Assembly (NCBI GenBank): GCA_036489765.1
Contig: DASXFE010000001.1
Span: 1-64,000, forward strand
Origin: DATARH01 sp036489765
GTDB taxonomy: Bacteria; Pseudomonadota; Alphaproteobacteria; ATCC43930; CGMCC-115725
Direction: 5' to 3'
Length of the DNA: 64,000 bases
In this document: piece after piece, positions 8,386 through 17,331 of the stretch
Layout: every line of letters begins with the position of its first letter
Position numbering within the stretch: the first letter of the stretch is position 1
Translations under genes and position numbers: made by a program
The notes under the pieces: model-generated
The model's input: the letters and a program-made list of their open reading frames with translations, nothing else
Database searches by the model: none
Told to the model about the DNA's origin: nothing

Positions 8386-9140
8386 ACGTCAAGGCGCCTG
8401 CCGGTGCGGCACACGCCACATGGTCCGATCTGGTGAGCGAGCTCGATCGGTGGGAGGAAGCGGAACAGGTCGCCACGCTGTGGTGGCGGGACGACGACGC
8501 GGTCGCGATGACGCCCGCCCTCGATCGCCTGTTGTCGCTCGCCGGCCCGACACCGCTGTCGTTGGCCGTGATCCCCCGAACCGCCGAAAAGAGCCTCGCC
8601 GATGCGTTGCGCGGGCGGACGAATGTGGCCGTGGTGCAGCACGGCTGGTCGCATACGAACCACGGCGGCGCGGGAAAGAAGAGCGAGTTTCCCGCCGAGC
8701 GCCCGGCGGCCGAGGTCGAAGAGGATTTGATGGCGGGGCGGCAGCGGCTGGTGGATCTGTTCGGCGAGGTCGCACCGGTGTTGGCGCCGCCGTGGAACCG
8801 GTTCGCGCCGGAGTTCGAGGGATTGCTGCCGCGGGCGGGGATCGCCGCCTTGTCGACGATGGGGTCGCGGGCGCGGGGTGCCGCGGCGCGGGTCGATATG
8901 CATGTCGACCCGGTCGCGTGGAGGGCCGGACGCGGGTTTGCCGGGACCGAGCCGGCGCTCGGCGCCACGGTCGCAGCGCTGCAGGGGCAGCGGCTCGGCG
9001 ATTCGGCGAGGCCGACCGGCATCCTGACCCATCACCTGATCATGGACGAGGCGACGGCGGGGTTTATCGCGGAGCTCGCCGCGGTCGTCGCCGGACACCG
9101 CGCGGCGCGGTGGGTCGACATCCGCGAGGTCGTGGCGTGA
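8382..9140 (+). CDS. Polysaccharide deacetylase-like protein
   Basis: 252 residues from ATG 8382 (ATGA overlap). The fold is that of NodB/carbohydrate esterase 4-like proteins: an early acidic motif LWWRDDDAV near residue 33 and a metal-binding HGWSHTNHGG near 87, with APPWNRF near 130 matching the conserved segment that follows in these enzymes. No signal peptide is visible, so it probably works in the cytoplasm, unlike exported chitin or peptidoglycan deacetylases. In this operon it would remove acetyl groups from an N-acetylated sugar or lipid-linked intermediate (inference). The stop is shared with the next start in a GTGA. Confidence 0.8.
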   Translation: MNVKAPAGAAHATWSDLVSELDRWEEAEQVATLWWRDDDAVAMTPALDRLLSLAGPTPLSLAVIPRTAEKSLADALRGRTNVAVVQHGWSHTNHGGAGKKSEFPAERPAAEVEEDLMAGRQRLVDLFGEVAPVLAPPWNRFAPEFEGLLPRAGIAALSTMGSRARGAAARVDMHVDPVAWRAGRGFAGTEPALGATVAALQGQRLGDSARPTGILTHHLIMDEATAGFIAELAAVVAGHRAARWVDIREVVA

Positions 9141-9670
9141 CGGCGGCGGTAGCGCACGACGGCGCGGTCGGGATCACCCGACACGCCTATCCGGCGATGG
9201 CGATGGCGGGAGATTACCTGCGCGCGGCGGCGGGGCTGGTGCCCTGCCTCATCCTGCTGTTGTCGGTGTCGATCCTGTCGGTCGGCGGAATCGTCCTCTC
9301 GGCACTGGCGGTTATCTTTGGCGCCTTCGCGGTGCGCACGGTGCTGCGCCACGGCACGCGGATCGAGGCGGGCGACGAGGGCATGCGCGCGGTCGGCGCC
9401 TGGCGGCGGACGATCCTATGGGGCGAGCTCGACCGGATGAAGCTCGGCTATTACTCGACGCGGCGCGACCGGCGCGCCGGGTGGATGCAGATCGAGCTCG
9501 GCGCGGGGAAAACGCGGATCAAGATGGACAGCCGGATCGACGGGTTTGACGATTTGGTGCGCCGCGCCGCGATCGTTGCGGCCGAGCGGCATCTGGAGCT
9601 GAGCCCGGCGACGGTCTCCAACTTGCAGGCGCTCGGCATCCGGGTGCCGGAATATGGAGACGGCCGGTGA
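9137..9670 (+). CDS. Small membrane protein with PH-like C-terminal domain
   Basis: 177 residues from GTG 9137 (GTGA overlap). Two closely spaced hydrophobic segments at about 25-65 (LVPCLILLLSVSILSVGG and VLSALAVIFGAFAV) are followed by a soluble domain with the pattern of bacterial PH-like domains: a basic/aromatic strand VGAWRRTILWGELDRMKLGYY, a basic patch, then a short helix. I do not recognise a named family. It sits between the glycan genes and the peptide-type importer and is coupled to both, so it may anchor or regulate one of them. Function unknown. Confidence 0.75.
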   Translation: MTAAVAHDGAVGITRHAYPAMAMAGDYLRAAAGLVPCLILLLSVSILSVGGIVLSALAVIFGAFAVRTVLRHGTRIEAGDEGMRAVGAWRRTILWGELDRMKLGYYSTRRDRRAGWMQIELGAGKTRIKMDSRIDGFDDLVRRAAIVAAERHLELSPATVSNLQALGIRVPEYGDGR

Positions 9671-11586
9671 AGGAGCTGTTGCGGATTGAAGACCTGCACG
9701 TGCGCTTTGCCGCGCCGGGCGGGTATATCCGCGCAGTCCGCGGCGTGTCGTTCCGCATCCGCCCGGGCTCGACCGTCGCGCTTGTCGGCGAATCCGGGTC
9801 GGGAAAATCGGTCGTCAGCCAGTCGATAATGCGGATCCTTCCCCGCAACGGCGAGATCACCGACGGCGCGATCTGGTTTGCCGACCCGCGGCGCGGCGGC
9901 GAGATGATCGACCTTACCGACCTTCCCGCCGACGGCGCCGAGATGCGGTCGCTGCGGGGCGGGCAGATCTCGATCATCTTCCAGGAGCCGATGAGCAGCC
10001 TGTCGCCGCTGCACACGATCGGCGACCAGGTCAGCGAGGCCCTGCGCCTGCACCGCGACTGCGCCACCCCGGAAGCCAAGGAGCTGACGCAGGACATGCT
10101 GCGCCTCGTCGGCTTCCCCGACCCGGCGCGGGCATGGCGGAGCTATCCGTTCGAATTGTCGGGCGGGCTCCGGCAGCGCGCGATGATCGCGATGGCGCTG
10201 GTGTGCCGCCCGGCGCTGCTGATCGCCGACGAGCCCACCACTGCGCTCGACGTGACGATCCAGGCGCAGATCCTGAAACTGATCGCCGAGCTGCAGCAGG
10301 AGCTCGGCATGGCCGTGCTCCTCATCACCCACGATCTCGGCGTCGTCGCCAACGTCGCCGAGGAGATCGTCGTGATGTACCACGGCGAGATCATGGAAGC
10401 CGGGACGCTCGACGATGTCTTCGAGCGGGCGGCCCACCCCTATCTGAAGGCCCTCCTGCGGGCGGTGCCTCGGTTCGACATGAAGCCGGGCGAGCGGCTC
10501 GTCCCGCTGCGCGAGATCCCCTCCGGCGACGCGCCGCACCTGATGGCGGAAAAGGCCGCATGGCCCGACGACGCCGACGGGGTGCTGCTGCGCTGCACCG
10601 AGATCCGGAAGAGCTTTGCGCTGCGCCGAGGCGGGATTTTTGGCGGCAGCAGCGCGTCGCGGGCGGTCGCGGTCGATGGGGTAAGCCTCGCCATCGCCCG
10701 TGGCGAATGCCTCGGGCTCGTCGGCGAGAGCGGCTGCGGCAAGACCACGCTGTCGAAGGTGCTGCTCCGCGCCGCCACGCCGGATGCGGGTCAAATCATC
10801 TTCAACGACCGCGGCAGCGAGACCGATGTGCTGGCGCTCCAGGGCGACGAGCTCAAGCGCTTCCGGCGCAAGGTGCAGTACATCTTTCAGGACCCGTTCG
10901 GATCCCTGAACCCGCGCATGACGGTCTACGACATCATCGCCGAACCCCTGGTGATCCACGGCATCGGCGACGCACAGAGCCGGCACGACATGGTCGAGGA
11001 GCTGGTCGAGCTCGTCGGCCTCGACCGGCGTTACGTGCGGCGTTATCCGCACAGCTTCTCGGGCGGACAGCGGCAGCGGATCGGCATCGCGCGGGCACTG
11101 GCGCTGCGCCCCGACCTCGTCATCTGCGACGAGCCTGTGTCGGCGCTCGACGTGTCGATCCAGGCGCAGATCCTGAACCTGTTGATCGACCTCAAGGAAA
11201 AGCTGGGGCTGACCTATCTGTTCATCTCGCACAACCTCGCCGTCGTCGATTACATCGCGGACCGCATCGCGGTGATGTGCGCCGGGCGGATCGTCGAGGT
11301 CGCCGGCCGCGGCGTCTTGTTCCGCGACCCGATCCATCCCTACACGCAGGCGCTGATCGCCGCGGTGCCGGCACCGGATCCGGGGCAGCGGCTCGATTTC
11401 AACCGGTTGATGGAGGACAAGGCGTCGAACCCGGCGGCGTGGCCGGTGCCGTTCCGCCGCGACCCGGCGAACCCGCCGCGGCTCGTCGAGGTGGCCGACC
11501 GGCATTTTGTCGATATGAACGGGCCGGCTGACGCGCTGGGACGATGGCGCGCCGAGGCCGACGCCGCCGTGGCGAGCGGCCCATAA
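9667..11586 (+). CDS. Peptide-type ABC importer ATPase with two fused nucleotide-binding domains
   Basis: 639 residues from GTG 9667 (GTGA overlap). Two complete ATPase domains lie in tandem. The first has Walker A GESGSGKS near 41, signature LSGGLRQR, and Walker B LLIADEPTTALD. The second has GESGCGKT near 355, SGGQRQRIGIARAL and LVICDEPVSALD. Each ends with the oligopeptide-transporter tail (HPYLKALLRAVP and HPYTQALIAAVP). This is the YejF/DppDF fused arrangement that powers uptake of peptides or related solutes. The genes that follow supply the binding protein and both permeases, so the importer is complete. Its coupling to a glycan operon is unusual. Confidence 0.92.
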   Translation: MKELLRIEDLHVRFAAPGGYIRAVRGVSFRIRPGSTVALVGESGSGKSVVSQSIMRILPRNGEITDGAIWFADPRRGGEMIDLTDLPADGAEMRSLRGGQISIIFQEPMSSLSPLHTIGDQVSEALRLHRDCATPEAKELTQDMLRLVGFPDPARAWRSYPFELSGGLRQRAMIAMALVCRPALLIADEPTTALDVTIQAQILKLIAELQQELGMAVLLITHDLGVVANVAEEIVVMYHGEIMEAGTLDDVFERAAHPYLKALLRAVPRFDMKPGERLVPLREIPSGDAPHLMAEKAAWPDDADGVLLRCTEIRKSFALRRGGIFGGSSASRAVAVDGVSLAIARGECLGLVGESGCGKTTLSKVLLRAATPDAGQIIFNDRGSETDVLALQGDELKRFRRKVQYIFQDPFGSLNPRMTVYDIIAEPLVIHGIGDAQSRHDMVEELVELVGLDRRYVRRYPHSFSGGQRQRIGIARALALRPDLVICDEPVSALDVSIQAQILNLLIDLKEKLGLTYLFISHNLAVVDYIADRIAVMCAGRIVEVAGRGVLFRDPIHPYTQALIAAVPAPDPGQRLDFNRLMEDKASNPAAWPVPFRRDPANPPRLVEVADRHFVDMNGPADALGRWRAEADAAVASGP

Positions 11587-13523
11587 TGAACCGGCGCCAT
11601 TTCACCCTGAGCCTCGCCGCGGCGGCGGCGACGCTGGCGGCGCCGGCCCGGGCATGGGCGGCGTCGACGCTGGCCGAGACCCCGTTTTTCAAGGACGAGG
11701 TGGCGAGCGGCGCGCTGCCGTCGATCCGCCAGCGCATCCCGCAAGATCCGGCGCTCGCCGAAGTGGAAACGATCGGCCGCCCCGGCGGCGACCTGCGCAT
11801 GCTGATGTCGAGCCCGAAAGACACCCGGATGATGGTCGTCTACGGCTATGCGCGGCTCGTCGCCTCGACCCCAGCGCTGGCGCTGACGCCGGACATCCTC
11901 AGCGCCGTCGACGTCCAGGAGGACCGCGTCTTCACCCTGCATCTGCGCGCCGGGCACAAATGGTCGGACGGGCAGCCCTTTACCACCGAGGATTTTCGCT
12001 ACTGGTTCGAGGATATGGCGAACAATGCCGACCTGATGCCGTCGGGATTGCCGCTGTCGCTCCTGCCCAATGGCGAGAAGCCGGATTTCCAGGTCGTCGA
12101 TGCGGAGACCGTGCGCTACGGCTGGCCGCGGCCTAACCCGCTGTTCCTGCCGGCGCTGGCCGGGGCCTATCCGCTCTACATCTTTGCGCCGGCGCATTAC
12201 CTGAAGCAGTTTCATGTCAAATACGCCGACAAGGACAAGCTGGCCGCGCTCGTCAAAAAGGCCAGCGCCCGCAACTGGGCGTCGCTGCATACGAAGCTCG
12301 ACAACGGATACCGCAACGACAACCCCGACCTGCCGAGCCTCCAGCCCTGGGTGCTGAAGACCAAGCCGCCGGCCGACCGCATCGTGTTCGAGCGCAACCC
12401 CTATTACTACCGGCTCGACGGCGCGGGGCATCAGCTCCCGTATATCGACCGGGTGGTCATGTCGATCGCCGACAGCAAGATCATCCCGGCCAAGACAGGG
12501 GCCGGCGAAAGCGACCTGCAGGCGCGCTATCTGCGCTTTGACGACTATACGTTCCTCAAGGCCGGAGAGGCCGAGAACGGGTATCACGTCCGCCTGTGGC
12601 GCACCGGGCCGTGCAGCCAACTCGCGATCTATCCCGACCTCAACGTCACCGACCCGGCGTGGCGCAAGCTGATGCAGAACGTCGATTTCCGCCGCGCGCT
12701 GTCGCTTGGGATCGACCGGCACGAGATCAACCAGGTGATCTATTTCGGGCTGGCGATCGAAGGGCAGAACACGGTGCTGCCGCAAAGCCCGCTCTATCGT
12801 CCGGAGTATCGCGAGGCCTGGGCGAAGTACGACCCGGACCAGGCCAAGAAGCTGCTCGACGGGCTCGGGCTCGACAGGCACGACAGCGAAGGCACGCGGC
12901 TCTTGCCGGATGGGCGGACGCTCAACCTGATCATCGAGGATTCGGGTGAATCGAGCGAGAAATCCGACACGCTCGAGCTGATCCGCGATTCCTGGCGCAA
13001 GATCGGGATCCGCCTCTTCTCAAGGCCCGAGCAGTTGACCTTGTTCCGCGAGCGGGTGTTTTCCGGTTCGGCGCAGATCTCGCTCGACAACGGCATCGAC
13101 AACGGGCTCCCGACGGCCGACCGCTCGCCCGCCGATTTCGCGCCGACCAGCCAGCAGCAGCTGCAATGGCCACGCTGGGGGCAATACGTCGAAACGAAAG
13201 GTCATGCCGGCGAGGCGCCCGATCTGCCCGCGGCGGTGCAGCTCAAGAAGCTCTACGGCCAGTGGCTCGATGCGACCTCGGAGGCCGAGCACGCACAGAT
13301 CTGGCACGACATGCTGAAGATCTCTGCCGACAACGTGTTCTCGATCGGCCTCGTCGCCGGCGTGTTGCAGCCGATCGTCGTCAACAAAAAGCTGCGCAAC
13401 GTGCCGGCCCAAGGCATCTATGCCTGGGACCCCGGCGCCCATTTCGGCATCTACAAACCCGACGGGTTCTGGTTCGATGAGCAAGGCAGCGCATCGGCGT
13501 CGCTGTCGGAAGACAAGCGGTAG
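11586..13523 (+). CDS. Periplasmic solute-binding protein, family 5 (YejA/DppA-like)
   Basis: 645 residues from ATG 11586, overlapping the previous TAA by one base. The first ~25 residues (NRRHFTLSLAAAAATLAAP) form a Tat-type signal with a twin-Arg start and an AWA cleavage region. The mature part has the family-5 pattern: LHLRAGHKWSDGQPFTTEDF near 120, a long middle, PQSPLYRPEYREAW near 405, and a C-terminal WYF-rich end. At ~640 residues it is of the larger YejA-like class rather than the ~530-residue DppA class. It would capture a peptide or other bulky solute in the periplasm for the neighbouring permeases. Ligand unknown. Confidence 0.9.
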   Translation: MNRRHFTLSLAAAAATLAAPARAWAASTLAETPFFKDEVASGALPSIRQRIPQDPALAEVETIGRPGGDLRMLMSSPKDTRMMVVYGYARLVASTPALALTPDILSAVDVQEDRVFTLHLRAGHKWSDGQPFTTEDFRYWFEDMANNADLMPSGLPLSLLPNGEKPDFQVVDAETVRYGWPRPNPLFLPALAGAYPLYIFAPAHYLKQFHVKYADKDKLAALVKKASARNWASLHTKLDNGYRNDNPDLPSLQPWVLKTKPPADRIVFERNPYYYRLDGAGHQLPYIDRVVMSIADSKIIPAKTGAGESDLQARYLRFDDYTFLKAGEAENGYHVRLWRTGPCSQLAIYPDLNVTDPAWRKLMQNVDFRRALSLGIDRHEINQVIYFGLAIEGQNTVLPQSPLYRPEYREAWAKYDPDQAKKLLDGLGLDRHDSEGTRLLPDGRTLNLIIEDSGESSEKSDTLELIRDSWRKIGIRLFSRPEQLTLFRERVFSGSAQISLDNGIDNGLPTADRSPADFAPTSQQQLQWPRWGQYVETKGHAGEAPDLPAAVQLKKLYGQWLDATSEAEHAQIWHDMLKISADNVFSIGLVAGVLQPIVVNKKLRNVPAQGIYAWDPGAHFGIYKPDGFWFDEQGSASASLSEDKR

Positions 13524-13681
13524 GAGATCAAGGTGCGGATAGCTCCTCAACCCGCCGCGGCCATTCCGGGATCGCCCGACGGCGAGGCGTACCCCGGACG
13601 AGCTGGTGTTCATGGGGTTCGCGGCGATGCCGCGCCCCGGAACGACCTCGGGGGCGAAGCGCAATCGCCGCCACGGCGGCA
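13524..13681. repeat. Intergenic spacer with probable dispersed repeat
   Basis: The only long gap (158 bp) in the otherwise overlapping operon. It holds GC-rich sequence with partly inverted segments (GCCATTCCGGGATCGCCCG near 13559 and GCGCCCCGGAACGACCTCG near 13630). It looks like an inserted intergenic repeat rather than a gene; no terminator with a T-run is visible, so transcription may continue. Confidence 0.45.
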
Positions 13682-14683
13682 GTGATGCTCGGCTATCTCG
13701 TCCGCCGCATCCTGATCATGATCCCGACGCTGATCGCGATCAGCATCGTGATCTTCACGATCATCCATCTGCCGCCGGGGGACTATTTCACGACCTACAT
13801 CGCCGAGCTGCAAAGCCAGGGCGAGCACGCCAACATGGCCAAGATCGCGTTTCTGAAGGCCGAATACGGGTTCGACCAGCCGATCTATTGGCAATACATC
13901 AAATGGGCTCTGGGGCTCCTCCACGGCGACATGGGCTACTCGTTCGCCTATGATCTGCCGGTGACCAAGGTCGTCGGCGACCGCCTTTTCCTGACGTTTC
14001 TCGTGTCGGTGGTGTGCATCATCTTCACCTACGTCGTCGCGTTCCCGATCGGGGTCTATTCGGCGACGCACCAGTACAGCGCCGGCGACTACACCCTCAC
14101 CTTTCTCGGCTTTCTCGGCCTCGCGACGCCGAGCTTCCTGCTGGCCCTCCTCCTCGTCTATTTCGCCCATGTGTATTTCGGCATCTCGGTCGGCGGCCTG
14201 ATGGACCCGCATTACATCGACAAGCCATGGAGCTGGGGCAAGATCGGCTCGGTGGCGGCGCATATCTGGGTGCCGGTCGTCGTCATCGGCACCGCCGGCA
14301 CCGCAGCGATGATCCGCCGGCTGCGGGCCAACCTCCTCGACGAATTGCAGAAGCAGTACTTCGTGACCGCGCGGGCGAAGGGGCTGCACCCGGTCAAGGC
14401 GCTGTTCAAGTACCCGCTGCGCATGGCGCTCAACCCGTTCATCTCGGACATCGGGTCGCTGTTGCCGCATGTGATCTCGGGCGCGGCGATCGTGTCGGTG
14501 GTGATGAGCCTGCCGACGACAGGGCCCATGCTGCTCGACGCACTGCGCAGCCAGGACATGTACCTCGCCGGCTCGTTCCTGATGTTCATGGCGTTCCTGA
14601 CCGTGATCGGCGTGTTCCTGTCGGACCTGGCGCTCGCCGCGCTCGACCCGCGCATCCGCCTCCAGACCGGGCGGACGCAATGA
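13682..14683 (+). CDS. Peptide-type ABC importer permease (DppB/YejB-like)
   Basis: 333 residues from GTG 13682 (ATG 13685 is the next codon). It begins with GYLVRRILIMIPTLIAISIV, the hallmark first helix of DppB-type permeases, and continues with five more hydrophobic segments. The cytoplasmic EAA loop (FVTARAKGLHPVKALFKYPL, near 225) contacts the ATPase. It forms one half of the membrane channel with the following permease. Stop and next start overlap as ATGA, so the two subunits should be made in equal amounts. The substrate follows that of the binding protein upstream. Confidence 0.92.
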   Translation: MMLGYLVRRILIMIPTLIAISIVIFTIIHLPPGDYFTTYIAELQSQGEHANMAKIAFLKAEYGFDQPIYWQYIKWALGLLHGDMGYSFAYDLPVTKVVGDRLFLTFLVSVVCIIFTYVVAFPIGVYSATHQYSAGDYTLTFLGFLGLATPSFLLALLLVYFAHVYFGISVGGLMDPHYIDKPWSWGKIGSVAAHIWVPVVVIGTAGTAAMIRRLRANLLDELQKQYFVTARAKGLHPVKALFKYPLRMALNPFISDIGSLLPHVISGAAIVSVVMSLPTTGPMLLDALRSQDMYLAGSFLMFMAFLTVIGVFLSDLALAALDPRIRLQTGRTQ

Positions 14684-15855
14684 GCGAGATCGATATCGAA
14701 GCCGGCGAGCCGCTCGAGCATTACGTCTCGCGGGCGCCGTTCGACCCCTACGCGGTCGAGCAGATGACCGTCGCGCAGGAGCGGTTCTACCGCGCCTCGC
14801 AGTGGCGGATGATGTGGTGGCGGTTCCGGCGGCACCGGCTGGCGGTGTTTTCGGGCGCGGTCCTCCTCTCGATGTACGTCGCGATCCTGTTCTGCGAGGT
14901 CCTGGCGCCCTATGCGCTCGATACCCGCAACAGCGACTACATCTACGCCCCGCCGCAGCGGGTCCATTTCCTCTACCGCGGGCACCCGGCGGCGCCCTAT
15001 GTGCTGGGCAGCGACTACAAGCTCGACATGACCCAGCTGCGCCGGGTCTATACCCCGAACCTCGACAAGCCCGAGCCGCTGCGCTTCTTCTGTCGTGGCG
15101 ACAAATACCTTTTCTGGGGCTTCATCCCGGGCGATTTCCATATCGTCTGCCCGGCCGCGGGCGGGCATCTCTATCTCCTCGGCACCGACCGGCTCGGGCG
15201 CGACATGCTCTCGCGGATCATCTACGGCGCGCGGATCTCGCTGACCGTCGGGCTGATCGGCGTCGCGGTCAGCTTTACCCTCGGCATCATCATCGGCGGG
15301 ATCGCCGGATATTACGGCGGCTGGACCGACATCCTGATCCAGCGCGGGATCGAAGTGATCCAGTCGTTTCCGCACCTGCCGCTGTGGATGGCGCTGTCGG
15401 CGATATTGCCGGTGACGTGGAGCCCGATCCTCGTCTATTTCGGGATCACGATCATCCTCGGCATGATCGAATGGACGCATCTGGCGCGCGCGGTGCGCTC
15501 AAAGCTGCTGTCGTTGCGCGAGGAGGATTTCTGCACCGCGGCCGTGCTGATGGGCGCGAACCCGGCGCGGATCATCGGGCGGCACCTCCTGCCGAGCTTT
15601 ATGAGCCACCTGATCGCGTCGGCGACGCTGGTGATCCCCAGCATGATCCTCGGCGAGACCGCGCTGTCGTTTCTGGGCCTCGGGCTCAGACCCCCGATCA
15701 CGAGCTGGGGGGTCCTCCTCAACGAGGCCCAGAATATCAGCGTCGTCGCGCTCTACCCGTGGCTGATGCTGCCGGTCGTGCCGGTGATCGTCACCGTGCT
15801 CGCCTTCAACTTCTTCGGCGACGGCCTCCGAGACGCGGCCGACCCGTATCACTGA
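14680..15855 (+). CDS. Peptide-type ABC importer permease (DppC/YejE-like) with enlarged periplasmic loop
   Basis: 391 residues from ATG 14680 (ATGA overlap). The N-terminal cytoplasmic tail and first helix (FRRHRLAVFSGAVLLSMYVA) match DppC. Between helix 1 and the core lies a soluble stretch of about 110 residues (roughly 75-185), ending at LGTDRLGRDMLSRIIYGARI, where DppC normally continues after a short loop. The EAA region is near 285 (FCTAAVLMGANPARIIGRH), followed by PSMILGETALSFLGLGL. Usual length is about 300 residues, so this is an expanded form. The extra loop could touch the binding protein or substrate (inference). Last gene of the operon. Confidence 0.92.
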   Translation: MSEIDIEAGEPLEHYVSRAPFDPYAVEQMTVAQERFYRASQWRMMWWRFRRHRLAVFSGAVLLSMYVAILFCEVLAPYALDTRNSDYIYAPPQRVHFLYRGHPAAPYVLGSDYKLDMTQLRRVYTPNLDKPEPLRFFCRGDKYLFWGFIPGDFHIVCPAAGGHLYLLGTDRLGRDMLSRIIYGARISLTVGLIGVAVSFTLGIIIGGIAGYYGGWTDILIQRGIEVIQSFPHLPLWMALSAILPVTWSPILVYFGITIILGMIEWTHLARAVRSKLLSLREEDFCTAAVLMGANPARIIGRHLLPSFMSHLIASATLVIPSMILGETALSFLGLGLRPPITSWGVLLNEAQNISVVALYPWLMLPVVPVIVTVLAFNFFGDGLRDAADPYH

Positions 15856-15889
15856 CCTGAGGCCAGCGACACGGGCCGGCTTACCCGGA

Positions 15890-16171
15890 TCAGCGGTGGT
15901 GGTGGTGGTTCGGGACGCAGTGGCCGCGGACGCGGTGGTGGTGATACCAGTGCGCGTGCACCCAATGCATGCCCGGCCCGCACTGCCCGCCATGCATGAC
16001 CGGCGGCGGGCCCGGAGGCGGCGGCGCCTCCATGGGCGGCGGCGGTGGCGGCGGTGCGGCCATGGGTGGGGGTGGGGGCGGCATCGGCGCGGGTGGTGGC
16101 GGCGCCGGATGGCACGCGGCCAACCCGGCAACCAACGAGATCAACACGGCAGTACGGACGGAAACCTTCAC
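15890..16171 (-). CDS. Pro- and His-rich small lipoprotein
   Basis: 93 residues from GTG 16171 behind GAGGGGG. Residues 1-20 form a lipoprotein signal ending LVAGLAAC, so Cys20 would be lipidated. Next comes a Pro-rich stretch (about 22-57) with runs of Pro broken by Met, Ala and Glu. The C-terminus is rich in His, Trp and Tyr (GMHWVHAHWYHHHRVRGHC) and ends in a short His run. Such tails occur in small envelope proteins and can bind metal, but that is inference. It is oriented against the importer operon. Low-complexity composition makes homology weak; the signal and ribosome site support a real gene. Confidence 0.7.
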   Translation of the reverse strand: MKVSVRTAVLISLVAGLAACHPAPPPPAPMPPPPPPMAAPPPPPPPMEAPPPPGPPPVMHGGQCGPGMHWVHAHWYHHHRVRGHCVPNHHHHR

Positions 16172-16316
16172 CTGGACCCCCTCGCGTTATGGCGATACGA
16201 GCGCGCGGGTCGCGCAACCCTGAACGATCGCATTTGGTAAACACGAGGCCCGCCGATTTACTCCCTGGCGACGGGATCAGCGGAATGAAAAATCCGACCG
16301 TGCCGCGAGGCCGAGA

Positions 16317-17153
16317 TTAGGGCCGGAGCACGAGCCCCTCTTTGGCGACGAGGGTGCCGGGGCGGCGCTTCTCGGCGGCGGCGGCAATGCCGTCCATGAT
16401 GTCGTCGTCGTGGGCGGGTTCGTGGTGAAAGATCACGAGCCGGCCGACCTTCGCGGCCTCGGCGAGACGGACGCCTTCCTGCCAAGTCGAATGCCCCCAG
16501 TTGCGGTGCGTGGCGTATTCGGCATCGGTGAACATCGCGTCGTAGATCATCAGGTCGGCGCCCTCGACCAGGCGCAGGACGTTGGGATCGCGGCGGCCCG
16601 GCTTGTGCTCGGTATCGGTGATGTAGGCGACGACCTTGCCGCCGTACTCGACACGGTAGCCGGTGGCGCGGTCAGGGTGATTGAGAGGGCCGGTCGCGAG
16701 CGCGATGCCCGGTTGCGGCGTCAGCGACTCGCCGGCGGCGAAGTCGTTGAAGCTCATCTGGGCGGTGAAGATGTCGAGCGGGATCGGGAAGAGCGGCGGC
16801 GCCATCATCATCTTGAGCACCGAGCGGATGTCGCGCTCGGGCTTCAGATGTCCGGCCCAGACGCGGATCCGGCTTTGCGGATTGTAGCAGGGCGCGAAAA
16901 ACGGCAGTCCGATGACATGGTCGAGATGGGTGTGGCTGTAGAAGAGGTCGACATCGACCGGGTCGGGCTCGGCGACCAGCGCCGCGCCGAGCTCGCGCAG
17001 CCCCGAGCCGCCGTCGAAGATCAACAGGTGCCCGCCGCAGCGCATTTCGACGCAGGAGGTGTTGCCGCCATAGCGGACGGTCTGCGGCCCGGGAGCCGAG
17101 ATGCTCCCGCGGACTCCCCAAAACCGGACGCTAAAATCGGGTTTGGCCAACAA
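16317..17153 (-). CDS. MBL-fold metallohydrolase (cyclic-phosphodiesterase-like)
   Basis: 278 residues from TTG 17153; the next codon, TTG 17150, is better spaced from GAGGA and may be the true start. The metallo-beta-lactamase motif YSHTHLDHVIGLPFF is near residue 73, with VAYITDTEH near 175, GADLMIYDAMF near 195 and the final metal His in IFHHEPAHDD near 240. FWGVRGSISAPGP and RYGGNTSCVE at the start are typical of the PhnP/RNase Z-related group that hydrolyses phosphodiesters. It has no signal peptide. The neighbouring genes do not suggest a pathway. Confidence 0.88.
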   Translation of the reverse strand: MLAKPDFSVRFWGVRGSISAPGPQTVRYGGNTSCVEMRCGGHLLIFDGGSGLRELGAALVAEPDPVDVDLFYSHTHLDHVIGLPFFAPCYNPQSRIRVWAGHLKPERDIRSVLKMMMAPPLFPIPLDIFTAQMSFNDFAAGESLTPQPGIALATGPLNHPDRATGYRVEYGGKVVAYITDTEHKPGRRDPNVLRLVEGADLMIYDAMFTDAEYATHRNWGHSTWQEGVRLAEAAKVGRLVIFHHEPAHDDDIMDGIAAAAEKRRPGTLVAKEGLVLRP

Positions 17154-17331
17154 CCGTCCTCACCCCCGGCCGTGCCGGGTCACTGTACCGTTGATTTGCA
17201 TATAAGCGCCATATCGGCGCGGCGCAGCCGGGCGATATCGAAAGAGTTTTGCGCAACTTTTGCTCTAACGCGTTGTTAACCAGTGGGGCGCTATTTCCTT
17301 GTCAGCCAACAGCCGACGGGAGTTTTCCCCG

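Noticed and set aside
9451..11505. 684-codon minus-strand frame
   Set aside because: Opposes an unmistakable double ATPase; no ribosome site, low-complexity composition.
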